Program-made: the position numbers and the translations under genes
Source of the DNA: Skermanella mucosa
GTDB lineage: Bacteria; Pseudomonadota; Alphaproteobacteria; Azospirillales; Azospirillaceae
Assembly (NCBI RefSeq): GCF_016765655.2
Contig: NZ_CP086106.1
Coordinates: 5,602,501 to 5,666,500 of the forward strand
Length of the DNA: 64,000 bases
Reading direction: 5' to 3'
In this document: positions 23,898 to 34,200 of the stretch, in pieces
Position numbering within the stretch: position 1 is the stretch's first letter
Layout of the letters: each line of letters opens with the position of its first letter
Notes under the pieces: generated by a model
The model's database searches: none
Seen by the model: only the letters and a program-made list of their open reading frames with translations
What the model was told of the DNA's origin: nothing

Positions 23898-24845
23898 CTA
23901 TTTGCCCTTCATCGGGTTGCAGTACTGGCCGGATGCCTTCAGGTCGGTGCAGAACTCCGACACCTCGGTCAGCTGGGTGAACCCGTCGGTCATCAGCCGG
24001 ACGAAGGTCCCCTGCCCCGGGATGTCCGCCTTGACCATGACCGGCGCCCGGTTGATCAGAAGGTCGCGGTGCGACTTCTTCAGCGTCTTCCACCCGGCCA
24101 TGGCGTGCTGCGGGTCCCGGTAGGACGCGAGATGCGCCATGTATCCGCCGGGACGCGGCGTCTCCGGCTTCGCCTCCATCGCCTCCGTCCGGTCGATCAC
24201 GGCGGCCCGGACGACCGGCACGGCCGCCGGCGGCGCCGCTTCGGGAACCGCCGCGGGAGGAGATGGCGGAGGGGCCGGTTCCGGCGAAGCCTCCGGCGAG
24301 GGTTCCGGCGCCTGGGCGACCATGACCGGCGCGGGCGCAGGGACGGGCTGGGCCGTCACCGGTCCGGTGATGTATCCCATGGACCGGTCGTCGCTGGTCA
24401 GCCAGGCCCCGGTCCAGGGATTGACCGTCATGTCGGCGGTGATCTGCATGTACCCCCGCGAGAAACCACCGTCGGAAGCGGGCGCGGAGGCCTGGACCGG
24501 CATCGGCGGCGGCGGCGGCGGCGGCGGGGTCGGCGGCGCGGTCAGCGGCATCACCGAGGCGACGGCCATCGCCGGAGCCTCGGCCTGCGGCGTCGTGTCA
24601 GGTCCGGGAGCCGCGACCGGTGCCGGAACGGGAGCCTCGACGGCGGCCTCGACGGGGGCCGGAACCGGACGTTCCGGCATCGGCGGGACCTCCAGCTTCG
24701 CGACCCGCTCCACCTTCGGCGGATTGGCGGCGCGGCCGGCACCGCCGGCTCCCATGCCGCCACCGCCGCCGCCCTGCACGTAATAACCGGTCGCCGCCGT
24801 GGCGCCGAGCATGCCATAGGCGACAGCGATAAACTTGAAGCTCAC
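23898..24845 (-). CDS. Exported/anchored proline-rich protein with SPOR-like C-terminus
   Basis: A 315-residue protein. A short hydrophobic N-terminus (about 4-22) acts as signal or anchor, followed by a Gly-rich patch, a long Pro/Ala-rich region (about 40-215, including a run of eight Pro) that should span the periplasm, and a C-terminal domain (about 235-312) reading GGYMAHLASYRDPQHAMAGW. This matches the start of SPOR domains, which bind denuded glycan at division sites. A central MGYITG/WTGAWLTSDD segment is not recognised. The downstream lipoprotein gene probably belongs to the same transcript. Confidence 0.75.
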   Translation of the reverse strand: MSFKFIAVAYGMLGATAATGYYVQGGGGGGMGAGGAGRAANPPKVERVAKLEVPPMPERPVPAPVEAAVEAPVPAPVAAPGPDTTPQAEAPAMAVASVMPLTAPPTPPPPPPPPMPVQASAPASDGGFSRGYMQITADMTVNPWTGAWLTSDDRSMGYITGPVTAQPVPAPAPVMVAQAPEPSPEASPEPAPPPSPPAAVPEAAPPAAVPVVRAAVIDRTEAMEAKPETPRPGGYMAHLASYRDPQHAMAGWKTLKKSHRDLLINRAPVMVKADIPGQGTFVRLMTDGFTQLTEVSEFCTDLKASGQYCNPMKGK

Positions 24846-25110
24846 GACCCTCTCCCCTCGAAATCCGTACCGGGAGCCGCAGCGGCACGCCGCGATCCGA
24901 TATTAATTTCGATGGGGTTAACGATTCCTGAGTGTCGCGTCCTTGTCCCGGTAAGGTCGCTGCGGCGCTTTTCCTGGAAACATTCCAAGCCTGCCGGGGT
25001 TTCTGCCTTGTGATCCCTTCAGAGCGGCTCCCACGGCCCGGGCATCGGATGCCCGAGGGCGGGCAGGCGCCCCGACCCTACCAAGACCCAGAAGACAGGA
25101 AGCAACCACG

Positions 25111-27231
<2,121 letters not shown>

Positions 27232-27236
27232 ACACC

Positions 27237-28358
27237 ATGAAGAACAGGTCCAAAAGCCCGCTGCTGCTGGGTGCCGCGGCGATCCTGGCCCTGGGTGCCT
27301 GCCAGCAGCTCTCCAACGCCGGCACCGCCGTCTCGAACGACCCGGCGGCCGCCGCCCAGGGCGCGCCGACCCTGGCCGCGGCGGACGCCGACATGCAGTC
27401 GGTGTTGCTGGCCCTCCAAGCGCTGGGTCCCAAGCCGATCGAGACCCTGTCGGCCGAGGAGGCGCGGCGCCAGCCGACCATGGCCGACGCGGTCGCGAAG
27501 GTGCTGGCCGACGACGGCCGGAGCGCCGCCCCGGAAACCATGGCGTCCGTGCGGGATGTCTCCATACCGGGACCGGGCGGAGCCCAGCCGGCCCGCATCT
27601 ATGTTCCCGGGTCCGCCCGGAGCCCCCTGCCCGTCATCGTCTATTACCATGGCGGCGGCTGGGTGATCGCCGACCTGGACACCTACGACGCCTCGGCCCG
27701 GGCGCTCGCCAACCAGGCCGGCGCGATCGTCGTCTCGGCAGGGTACCGCAAAGGACCGGAATCGAAGTTTCCGACCGCCCACGAGGACGCCCTGGCGGCC
27801 TATCGCTGGACGCAGGTGAACGCCGGCCAGTTCGGCGGTGATCCGGACCGCATCGCCGTAGCGGGCGAGAGCGCCGGCGGCAGCATGGCGATCGGCGTAT
27901 CGCGGATGGCGCGGGAGCAGGGTCTGCAACCTCCGGTTCACCAAGTCCTGATCTATCCGGTCGCGGGCAACGACATTGAGACGGAGTCGTACCGGGAGCA
28001 GGCGAACGCGAAGCCGCTGAACAAAGCCATGATGGCCTGGTTCTTCGACAAGTACCTGCGCAGTCCGCGCGACGGCAACAACCCGCTGATCAACGTCGTC
28101 GACGCGCCGGATCTCGCCGGGCTGCCGCCGACCACCATCGTGACGGCGGAGCTCGACCCGCTGCGGTCGGAGGGCGAGTTGCTGGCCCGGCGGCTGCGCA
28201 ATGCCGGCGTCGAGGTGGCGTCCAACAGCTACGAGGGCGTCACCCACGAGTTCTTCGGCGCGGCGCCGGTCGTGGAAAAGGCGAAGGAGGCCCAGTCCTA
28301 TGTCGCCGGCCGGCTGCGTGAGGCGTTCGTCGGGGGCTCGGCCGGTTCGGGTTCCTGA
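27237..28358 (+). CDS. Exported alpha/beta hydrolase, HSL type
   Basis: A 373-residue lipoprotein-type esterase. The signal peptide ends LALGAC (lipobox Cys about residue 22). The oxyanion motif YYHGGGW (about 135-141), nucleophile elbow GESAGG (about 206-211), catalytic Asp in TAELDPLRSEG (about 301-311) and His in VTHEFFG (about 336-342) define the hormone-sensitive-lipase family. The substrate is unknown. The ATG lies 5 bases after the catalase stop codon, with AGCAGG upstream, so it is very likely in the catalase operon. Confidence 0.88.
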   Translation: MKNRSKSPLLLGAAAILALGACQQLSNAGTAVSNDPAAAAQGAPTLAAADADMQSVLLALQALGPKPIETLSAEEARRQPTMADAVAKVLADDGRSAAPETMASVRDVSIPGPGGAQPARIYVPGSARSPLPVIVYYHGGGWVIADLDTYDASARALANQAGAIVVSAGYRKGPESKFPTAHEDALAAYRWTQVNAGQFGGDPDRIAVAGESAGGSMAIGVSRMAREQGLQPPVHQVLIYPVAGNDIETESYREQANAKPLNKAMMAWFFDKYLRSPRDGNNPLINVVDAPDLAGLPPTTIVTAELDPLRSEGELLARRLRNAGVEVASNSYEGVTHEFFGAAPVVEKAKEAQSYVAGRLREAFVGGSAGSGS

Positions 28359-28388
28359 GGTTGGGAAATGATCGGTCGAGGTGAGACG

Positions 28389-29411
28389 ATGAAGCGGACC
28401 CTGTTGACGGCACTGGCCTTGGGCATGATCCTGACCGGAGGGCCGCTGGCGCCGGCGGGGTCCGCCTCGGCCGATCCGATGCTGGCGGACTTCGACTATC
28501 CCTACGAGGTGAAGCGGTTCGAATTCACCTCGCAGGGCCAGCCGCTGTCCATGGCCTACATGGACGTTCCGCCGGCCAATGCCGGGAACGGCGGGACGGT
28601 CGTCCTGCTCCACGGCAAGAATTTCTGCGGAGCCACCTGGGAAAGCGTGATCGAGCCGCTGACCCTGGCGGGCTACCGGGTCGTCGTTCCCGACCAGGTC
28701 GGATTCTGCAAATCGACCAAGCCGCGGGCCTATCAGTACGGCCTGCACCAGCTGGCCGCCAACACCCATGCCCTGCTGGAGCAGGCCGAAGTCCGCCGCC
28801 CCATCGTCATGGGCCATTCCATGGGCGGCATGCTGGCCATGCGCTATGCCCTGATGTATCCGGACCGGACATCGGGGCTGGTGCTGGTCAACCCGATCGG
28901 GCTGGAGGACTGGAAGGCGGAAGGCGTTCCGGTCGTCACCGTGGACCAGCTCTACCAGTCCGAGCTGAAGACCGATTTCGACAGCATCAAGCAGTATCAG
29001 CGGACCACCTACTATGCCGGCGACTGGAAGCCCGAATATGACCGCTGGGTGGAGATGCTGGCCGGCATGTACCAGGGCGACGGCCGCGACCTGGTCGCCT
29101 GGAACCAGGCGCTGACCTCCGACATGGTGTTCATGCAGCCGGTGGTCCACGAGCTTCAGAACATCCGGGTGCCGACCCTGTTGATGATCGGCGAGCGGGA
29201 CACCACCGCGATCGGCAAGAACCGCGCAGAGCCCGACGTCGCCGCCCGCCTGGGCCGCTATGCCGACCTGGGGCGCCTGACCGCGGAGCGCATCCGCGAT
29301 GCGCGGCTGGTAACCTTCCCGGAGCTCGGCCACTCGCCGCAGGTCCAGGCGCCACGGGAGTTCAACGCGGCCCTGCTGGAGAACCTGGAGCAGGTCAGCG
29401 CGCTGGAATGA
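28389..29411 (+). CDS. Exported alpha/beta hydrolase
   Basis: A 340-residue periplasmic hydrolase. A Sec signal peptide (about 1-28, ending GSASADP) precedes the fold. The oxyanion motif VVLLHGKNFCGATW (about 69-82), DQVGFCKS (about 102-109), nucleophile GHSMGG (about 140-145), acid in LLMIGERDTTA and His in FPELGHSPQVQAP (about 312-324) are in order. This looks like the haloperoxidase/epoxide-hydrolase-like branch, but chemistry cannot be assigned. GAGG precedes the ATG. It is 30 bases after the HSL-type gene and probably part of the same operon. Confidence 0.88.
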   Translation: MKRTLLTALALGMILTGGPLAPAGSASADPMLADFDYPYEVKRFEFTSQGQPLSMAYMDVPPANAGNGGTVVLLHGKNFCGATWESVIEPLTLAGYRVVVPDQVGFCKSTKPRAYQYGLHQLAANTHALLEQAEVRRPIVMGHSMGGMLAMRYALMYPDRTSGLVLVNPIGLEDWKAEGVPVVTVDQLYQSELKTDFDSIKQYQRTTYYAGDWKPEYDRWVEMLAGMYQGDGRDLVAWNQALTSDMVFMQPVVHELQNIRVPTLLMIGERDTTAIGKNRAEPDVAARLGRYADLGRLTAERIRDARLVTFPELGHSPQVQAPREFNAALLENLEQVSALE

Positions 29412-29421
29412 GAGGAACGAT

Positions 29422-29697
29422 ATGACGGAACAGGTGACCGACAATCCGGCCAGGAGCCGGTACGAGCTGGACGTGGACGGCAAGACCGTCTTCGCCAACT
29501 ACCGCCGGGTCGGCTCCACCCTCCAGATCCCCTATGTGGAAGCGCCACCGTCCCTGCGGGGGACGGGGGCGGCCGGGAAGCTGATGCGCGGCGTCATGGA
29601 AACCGCGCGGAGCGAAGGAATGAAGGTCGTGCCGATCTGCAGCTACGCCGCGGCGTGGATCCGGCGCCACCCGGAGTTCCACGACCTTCTGGCGTAG
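29422..29697 (+). CDS. Small GNAT-family N-acetyltransferase (YidJ/Gcn5-related)
   Basis: A 91-residue protein of the short GNAT branch (the GCN5-related YjdJ type). The family pattern shows in ANYRRVGSTLQIPYVEAPPS, the acetyl-CoA-loop-like RGTGAAGKLM (about 51-60) and the closing ICSYAAAWIRRHPEF (about 73-87). Members are small, usually lacking a full GNAT fold, and bind CoA; substrates are unknown. It begins 10 bases after the hydrolase stop codon and ends the catalase gene string, 11 bases before the convergent decarboxylase. Confidence 0.85.
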   Translation: MTEQVTDNPARSRYELDVDGKTVFANYRRVGSTLQIPYVEAPPSLRGTGAAGKLMRGVMETARSEGMKVVPICSYAAAWIRRHPEFHDLLA

Positions 29698-29708
29698 CGC
29701 AACAACCC

Positions 29709-30836
29709 TCAGATGTAGTACTGCGACAGCGGCGCGAAGCCGTTGAAGTTGACCGAGGCGTAGGTGGTCGTATAGGCGCCGGCCGCGTGGATCCGGATCC
29801 GGTCGCCGATCGCCAGGTCGAGCGGGAGCTGGTAGTCGGCCTTCTCGTACAGCACGTCGGCGCTGTCGCAGGTCGGACCGGCCAGGATCACCGAATCGGT
29901 GGCGCCGGACCGGGTCGTGACGATCGGGTACTGGATCGCCTCGTCCATCGTCTCGGCCAGACCGCCGAACTTGCCGATGTCCAGGTAGACCCAGCGGCGG
30001 TTGTCGTTGGCCGACTTGGTCGAGATCAGGACGACCTCGCTCTCGATCACGCCGGCGTTGCCGACCATGCTGCGGCCCGGTTCGACGATGGTCTCGGGGA
30101 TGCGGTTGCCGAAATGTCGTCGGAGCGAGTCCAGGATGGCGTTGCCGTAGGCCTCCGACTCGGGCACGTCGCTGCGGTAACGCGTCGCGAAACCGCCGCC
30201 CAGATTGACCATGCTGAGCGTGATGCCGAGTGCCTCCAGGTCATGGAACATCTCGGCCACCGTGCGCAGCGCGGTGTCCCACTGGGTCGGGTCCTTCTGC
30301 TGGCTGCCGACATGGAACGACACGCCGTAAGGCACCAGCCCCTTGCCCGCGGCGGCGATCAGAAGCGCCCGCGCCATGGCCGGGTCGCAGCCGAACTTGC
30401 GCGACAGCGGCCATTCGGCACCCTCGCCCGAGGTCAGGATGCGGCAGAACACCCGGCTGCCGGGAGCCGATTCGGCGATCTTGTCCAGCTCGCCGATGCT
30501 GTCGAAGGCGAACAGCCGGACGCCCAGCTCGTAGGCCTTGGCGATGTCGCGCTGCTTCTTGATCGTGTTGCCGAAGGAGATCCGCTCCGCCGTGGCGCCG
30601 GCGGCCAGCACCATCTCGATCTCGGGCACGCTCGCGGTGTCGAAGGACGAGCCGCGCTCGACCAGCAGCGACAGGATCTCCGGCGCCGGGTTCGCCTTGA
30701 CCGCGTAGTAGATCTTCGCGTCGGGCAATGCGGCGGTCAGCGACCTGAAATTCTCGTCCACGATATCGAGGTCAACCACCAGGCACGGAGTTGCAGGCTG
30801 CTGCTCCGCGAAAAAACGAGCAATCTTCTCGTTCAT
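29709..30836 (-). CDS. PLP-dependent ornithine/lysine decarboxylase (alanine-racemase fold)
   Basis: A 375-residue fold-type-III decarboxylase that makes putrescine (and possibly cadaverine). The PLP Lys is in YYAVKANP (about 43-50), the phosphate-binding Gly motif is NLGGGFATRY (about 186-195), the EPGRSMVG motif is at about 235, and the catalytic Cys is in CDSADVLYE (about 318-326). This is the family found as SpeF-type enzymes in alphaproteobacteria. GGGAG lies 8 bases before the ATG at 30836. The upstream region holds a leader ORF and alternative hairpins, which suggests polyamine or ornithine control. Confidence 0.9.
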   Translation of the reverse strand: MNEKIARFFAEQQPATPCLVVDLDIVDENFRSLTAALPDAKIYYAVKANPAPEILSLLVERGSSFDTASVPEIEMVLAAGATAERISFGNTIKKQRDIAKAYELGVRLFAFDSIGELDKIAESAPGSRVFCRILTSGEGAEWPLSRKFGCDPAMARALLIAAAGKGLVPYGVSFHVGSQQKDPTQWDTALRTVAEMFHDLEALGITLSMVNLGGGFATRYRSDVPESEAYGNAILDSLRRHFGNRIPETIVEPGRSMVGNAGVIESEVVLISTKSANDNRRWVYLDIGKFGGLAETMDEAIQYPIVTTRSGATDSVILAGPTCDSADVLYEKADYQLPLDLAIGDRIRIHAAGAYTTTYASVNFNGFAPLSQYYI

Positions 30837-31135
30837 CTCAGTCTCCCGAGAACCAGAAAGGAGTGATATGATGGGTGTGTGGAGTACGGTCAGGCCGCCG
30901 TCGGCGCCGATGCGCAGACTGAACCCTCAGACCCTTTGGGGTCTGCACACAATCGACCGAGATGCGTGATATGAGGCGGATGGGCGTGCGGCCCACCGAC
31001 AACAACATGAAACATCGTATCCTCCAAGACGCCGCCTTGCTTAAGGGACGGTCGGGGGTTACACGTTCGTCGTTGCATAACCCCACTTGGAAGAACCGTG
31101 GGGGCCAGGGGCACGTGCTAGCGCGGAGCGATCTG
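30837..31135 (-). promoter_or_regulatory. Candidate speF-type structured leader with alternative hairpins
   Basis: About 300 bases of non-coding or leader sequence precede the decarboxylase. Within it, on the minus strand, CAGACCC pairs with GGGTCTG (+ coordinates 30928-30945, 7 bp), while the overlapping GCAGAC at the same place could instead pair with GTCTGC (30914-30919 with 30941-30946). Only one can form. A further CTCC...GGAG pairing could hide the decarboxylase ribosome-binding site. A conserved speF leader is known upstream of such genes in alphaproteobacteria (Rfam family speF); membership here was not computed. Confidence 0.5.
30890..31015 (-). CDS. Leader peptide ORF upstream of the decarboxylase gene
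   Basis: The ATG at 31015 follows a strong ribosome-binding site (GGAGG, 6 bases upstream). The 41-residue product is His/Pro-rich (VVVGGPHAHPPHITHLG) and the reading frame passes through two mutually exclusive hairpins before stopping 53 bases before the decarboxylase start. Structure and position fit a regulatory upstream ORF, comparable in principle to speFL in enterobacteria. The peptide itself resembles nothing I know. Confidence 0.5.
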   Translation of the reverse strand: MFHVVVGGPHAHPPHITHLGRLCADPKGSEGSVCASAPTAA

Positions 31136-31181
31136 ATACACTGAAACCCCTCCGCGCAAAAGGGTAAAATCGACCTGCGGC

Positions 31182-31213
31182 AAAAAAAATTCCAGGGCGA
31201 AGCATCGCCGCCC
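31182..31213 (-). terminator. Terminator of the aminotransferase gene
   Basis: Read on the minus strand, GGGCG and CGCCC enclose a 9-base loop and are followed, after a few bases, by a run of eight T. It lies 13 bases past the aminotransferase stop codon. The stem is short, so confidence is moderate. Confidence 0.45.
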
Positions 31214-31225
31214 CGGTGACGGGTT

Positions 31226-32395
31226 TCAGGCCGAAGCCGCATGCTCCGCGATGCGCCGGGCCGCCTCCTCGATCCGCCCGTCGGGCGCGGCGAGTGATAT
31301 CCGCAGGTGCCCGGCGGCGCTGGGGCCGAAGCCGTCGCACGGCAGGACCGCGACACCGTGCCGCTCCAGCAGGCCCTGGGCGAACTCGCCGGAGGTGCGG
31401 CCGGTGCCCCGGACGTCCAGCAGGACGAACATGCCGCCCTCCGGCAGGGAGGCACGCAGGCCGGGAACGCTTTCCAACAGGGAAACCATGATGCCGGCGC
31501 GGCGCCGATAGGCTTCCGCCATCTCGCCCACCTCCGGGCAATCGTTCGTCAGCGCCGCCAGCGCGCCGTCCTGGATGAAGGGCGGCCCGCCGTAGAGCAT
31601 GCACAGCACCAGCCGCGACAGATGATCGGCCAGTTCCGCCGGCCCGATGATCCAGCCGAACCGGAAGCCCGGCACCGCGTGCGACTTGGACAGGCTGGAC
31701 ACCACCACGGTGCGCTCCGCCATACCCGGAAGGCTGCGCGGGCTGACATGGGGTCCCGCATAGGCCAGGTCGGCATAGACCTCGTCCGACAGCAGCCACA
31801 GGTCGTGGCGCCGGCAGAAGTCGGCGGCGGCCTCGACCTCGGCGCGGGTCATCACGGCGCCGGTCGGGTTGTGCGGGCTGTTGAGCCACAGCACCCGGGT
31901 GCGCGGCGTCACGGCGCGCTCCAGGTCTTCCGGGTCGAGATGGAAGCCCCGCTCCGGACGCAGCGCCACGTTGACGATCGCCGCCCCCGCGGCGCCGGCG
32001 ACCGCTTCGTAGGTCGCGTACATCGGCTCCGGCGCGATCACCTCGTCGCCCGGGCCGGCGAGGCACTGCATCGCGCAATAGAGTCCGGCCTGGGCGCCGG
32101 GCACGACGACCACGTCGTCCGCCGGAGTCGGCGTCCCGGTGCGCTCCTGGTGGCGGGCGGCGATTGCCGCGCGGACCTCCGGATAGCCCGCCATCGGCGA
32201 ATAGGTCGTGCGGCCGGCCCTCAGCGACTCGACCGCCGCCTCGATCACCCGGGCCGGCGGGGGCATGTCGGGGTCGCCGACGGTCAGCATGATGACGTCC
32301 CGCCCCTGCCGGGCCAGCTCCCGGGCGCGCCAATGGATGCTCCAGGCATCCGAGCCCTTGCCGGAAATCCGATCGACCAGGGGAGAGAACCGCAT
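31226..32395 (-). CDS. Pyridoxal-phosphate aminotransferase, class I/II
   Basis: A 389-residue aspartate-aminotransferase-family enzyme. Visible landmarks are TVGDPDMPPP (about 38-47), TTYSPMAGYPEVRAAIA (about 63-79), NSPHNPTGAV (about 167-176), LLSDEVYADLAYAG (about 193-206) and the PLP Lys in SLSKSHAVPGFRFGWIIG (about 226-243), with the substrate-carboxylate Arg in RISLA near the C-terminus. The amino donor and acceptor are not clear; the branch resembles alanine/arginine-pyruvate-type enzymes. AAGGAG precedes the ATG. It is divergent from the methylthioribose kinase gene, which would fit a transamination of ketomethiobutyrate, but that is inference. Confidence 0.88.
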   Translation of the reverse strand: MRFSPLVDRISGKGSDAWSIHWRARELARQGRDVIMLTVGDPDMPPPARVIEAAVESLRAGRTTYSPMAGYPEVRAAIAARHQERTGTPTPADDVVVVPGAQAGLYCAMQCLAGPGDEVIAPEPMYATYEAVAGAAGAAIVNVALRPERGFHLDPEDLERAVTPRTRVLWLNSPHNPTGAVMTRAEVEAAADFCRRHDLWLLSDEVYADLAYAGPHVSPRSLPGMAERTVVVSSLSKSHAVPGFRFGWIIGPAELADHLSRLVLCMLYGGPPFIQDGALAALTNDCPEVGEMAEAYRRRAGIMVSLLESVPGLRASLPEGGMFVLLDVRGTGRTSGEFAQGLLERHGVAVLPCDGFGPSAAGHLRISLAAPDGRIEEAARRIAEHAASA

Positions 32396-32569
32396 CGCCA
32401 ACGCTCCTTCGCGGACAGGACCAAACCGGGGACTTGCCCGACAACTCATAGCGCGAAGCCCACGCTTCGGCAGCCCCCTTCGGCGCGATGCCGGGTTGCG
32501 GTTGCCAAGCTTGACCGGACGCCGGAAACTCGTCCCGAAAACAAGAAAAGCCGGATAGGAGATGGCCCC

Positions 32570-33892
32570 GTGACGCTGGATACCGAAACCCCGACGAATC
32601 GCCCCCCGACGAATCGCCTCCTGGAGACCCCGCCCGGATACCGCGCCCTGGACGATGCCGGCCTGCCCGCGTACCTGGCAGGCATCGGCGCCGTCGCCTC
32701 CCGCCTGGGCGGCGGCCCCGCCGACTGGCAGGTCCGCGAGGTCGGCGACGGCAACCTGAACCTGGTGTTCATCGTCACCGGCCCGGGCGGCGGGGTCGCG
32801 GTCAAGCAGGCCCTGCCCTATGTGCGGCTGGTCGGCGAGAGCTGGCCGCTGCCGCTGAGCCGGGCCTTCTTCGAGCACGAGGCGCTGACGGCGCAGCGCG
32901 CCGCGGCGCCGGCGCAGACACCCGAACTGTTCCATTACGATCACGAAATGGCCCTGACGGTGATGGAGCTGCTGCGGCCGCACATCATCATGCGGAAGGG
33001 TCTGGCGGCCGGCATCCGCTACCCGCGATTCGCCGGCGACATAGCATATTTCATGGCCCATACGCTGTTCGGCACCTCGGACCTGGCGCTGCCCGCCGCC
33101 GACAAGAAGCGGCGGATGGCGGTGTTCTGCGGCAATACCGCCCTGTGCCGGATCACCGAGGACCTGATCTTCACCGATCCCTACCGGGTGGCCGAGCTGA
33201 ACCGCTGGACCTCCCCCCAACTCGACGGGATCGCCGCCGAGTTCCGCGCCGACACGGCCGCCAAGGCCGCCGTTTCGGAGTTGAAAGGGAAGTTCCTGAC
33301 CTGTGCCGAGGCGATGATCCACGGCGACCTGCACACCGGGTCGATCATGGTGACCGAGTCGGACACCCGGGTGATCGACCCGGAATTCGCTTTCTACGGT
33401 CCCATGGGGTTCGACGTCGGGGCGGTGCTCGGCAACCTGCTGCTGGCCTTCTTCGCCCAGGCCGGCCATGAGACCGCCTCCGACCGGCGCGACGGTTACC
33501 GGGCCTGGATCCTCGACCAGGTGCGGGAGGTCTGGACCCGCTTCGAGGCGACTTTCCTGGAGCTGTGGCGGGAGCGCCCGACCGGCGACCTCTATCCGGC
33601 CGGCCTGTTCGCCGATGCCGCCGGGCAGGCGGAGCTGGAACGGGTCCGGACCGCCTACATGGCGCGGCTGTTCTCCGATTCGGTGGGATTCGCCGCCGCC
33701 AAGATGATCCGGCGAATCCTGGGCCTCGCCCATGTCGAGGAGTTGGAGACCATCGCCGATCCGGACCTGCGCGCGGCCTGCGAAACCCGGGCGCTTCGGC
33801 TGGCACGCGACATGCTGGTCAACCGGAGCCGCTATCCCGCGATCGGCGACGTCACCGCCGCGGCATCCTCGCTTCTGGGGAAATTGGATTAG
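32570..33892 (+). CDS. mtnK: S-methyl-5-thioribose kinase
   Basis: A 440-residue kinase of methionine salvage that phosphorylates methylthioribose. Family features are GDGNLNLVFIV (glycine loop, about 59-69), AVKQALPYVR (catalytic Lys, about 77-86), the Brenner-type motif MIHGDLHTGSIMV (about 248-260), VIDPEFAFYGPMGFDVG (about 266-282) and the C-terminal RRILGLAHVEEL. The GTG start at 32570 has AGGAG about 9 bases upstream; the ATG eight bases earlier is out of frame. The N-terminal 40 residues are longer than in most homologues. No mtnA/mtnB genes follow. Confidence 0.92.
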   Translation: MTLDTETPTNRPPTNRLLETPPGYRALDDAGLPAYLAGIGAVASRLGGGPADWQVREVGDGNLNLVFIVTGPGGGVAVKQALPYVRLVGESWPLPLSRAFFEHEALTAQRAAAPAQTPELFHYDHEMALTVMELLRPHIIMRKGLAAGIRYPRFAGDIAYFMAHTLFGTSDLALPAADKKRRMAVFCGNTALCRITEDLIFTDPYRVAELNRWTSPQLDGIAAEFRADTAAKAAVSELKGKFLTCAEAMIHGDLHTGSIMVTESDTRVIDPEFAFYGPMGFDVGAVLGNLLLAFFAQAGHETASDRRDGYRAWILDQVREVWTRFEATFLELWRERPTGDLYPAGLFADAAGQAELERVRTAYMARLFSDSVGFAAAKMIRRILGLAHVEELETIADPDLRAACETRALRLARDMLVNRSRYPAIGDVTAAASSLLGKLD

Positions 33893-34200
33893 TCCTTTTG
33901 CGAAAAAATCTGTTGCCGTATCGTAACTGCCTCTGGTGCAACGGATTTTCCCCAGAACCCGGCTTCAGGGGGCCAAGCCTTTGTCAGGACACCTAAATTT
34001 CGCCACTTTTCGCCCCCATATCGGTCTTACGCGGAGGGTCCCTACAGCGCGGTCACCAAGACCGATGAACAGCCCTTCACGCGGGCGCCCTCATTAAAGG
34101 GCGTCTCCAGCCTGGCCCCGGCTGGATCTATCGGCCACCGCATGAGCCCCCCGCGGTGGCCGTTTTCTTTTCCGGTTCCGGAACCGCCCGCCCGGCTCCC
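33893..34200. other. Intergenic region with stacked hairpins, possible small RNA
   Basis: A 308-base gap. A promoter-like TTTTGC-17-TATCGT (33896-33924) is followed by a 9-bp hairpin ATCGGTCTT/AAGACCGAT (34020-34066), a CCAGCC/GGCTGG hairpin (34107-34125) and a strong terminator (34132-34171). The layout would give a transcript of about 240 bases. It may equally be a long mtnK 3' untranslated region. It does not match the 6S RNA, SRP RNA, tmRNA or RNase P signatures I know. Confidence 0.4.
34132..34171 (+). terminator. Rho-independent terminator
   Basis: A 10-bp perfect stem CGGCCACCGC/GCGGTGGCCG with an 11-base loop, followed by TTTTCTTTT on the plus strand. It ends transcription from mtnK or from a small RNA start in the gap, and faces the convergent xthA gene. 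Confidence 0.8.

Noticed and set aside
32396-32569. SAM-type riboswitch before mtnK
   Set aside because: The gap does not show the conserved core of SAM-II or other S-adenosyl riboswitches that I can recall.
33893-34200. 6S, SRP, tmRNA or RNase P RNA
   Set aside because: The conserved signatures of these RNAs are not visible; only generic hairpins and a terminator are.
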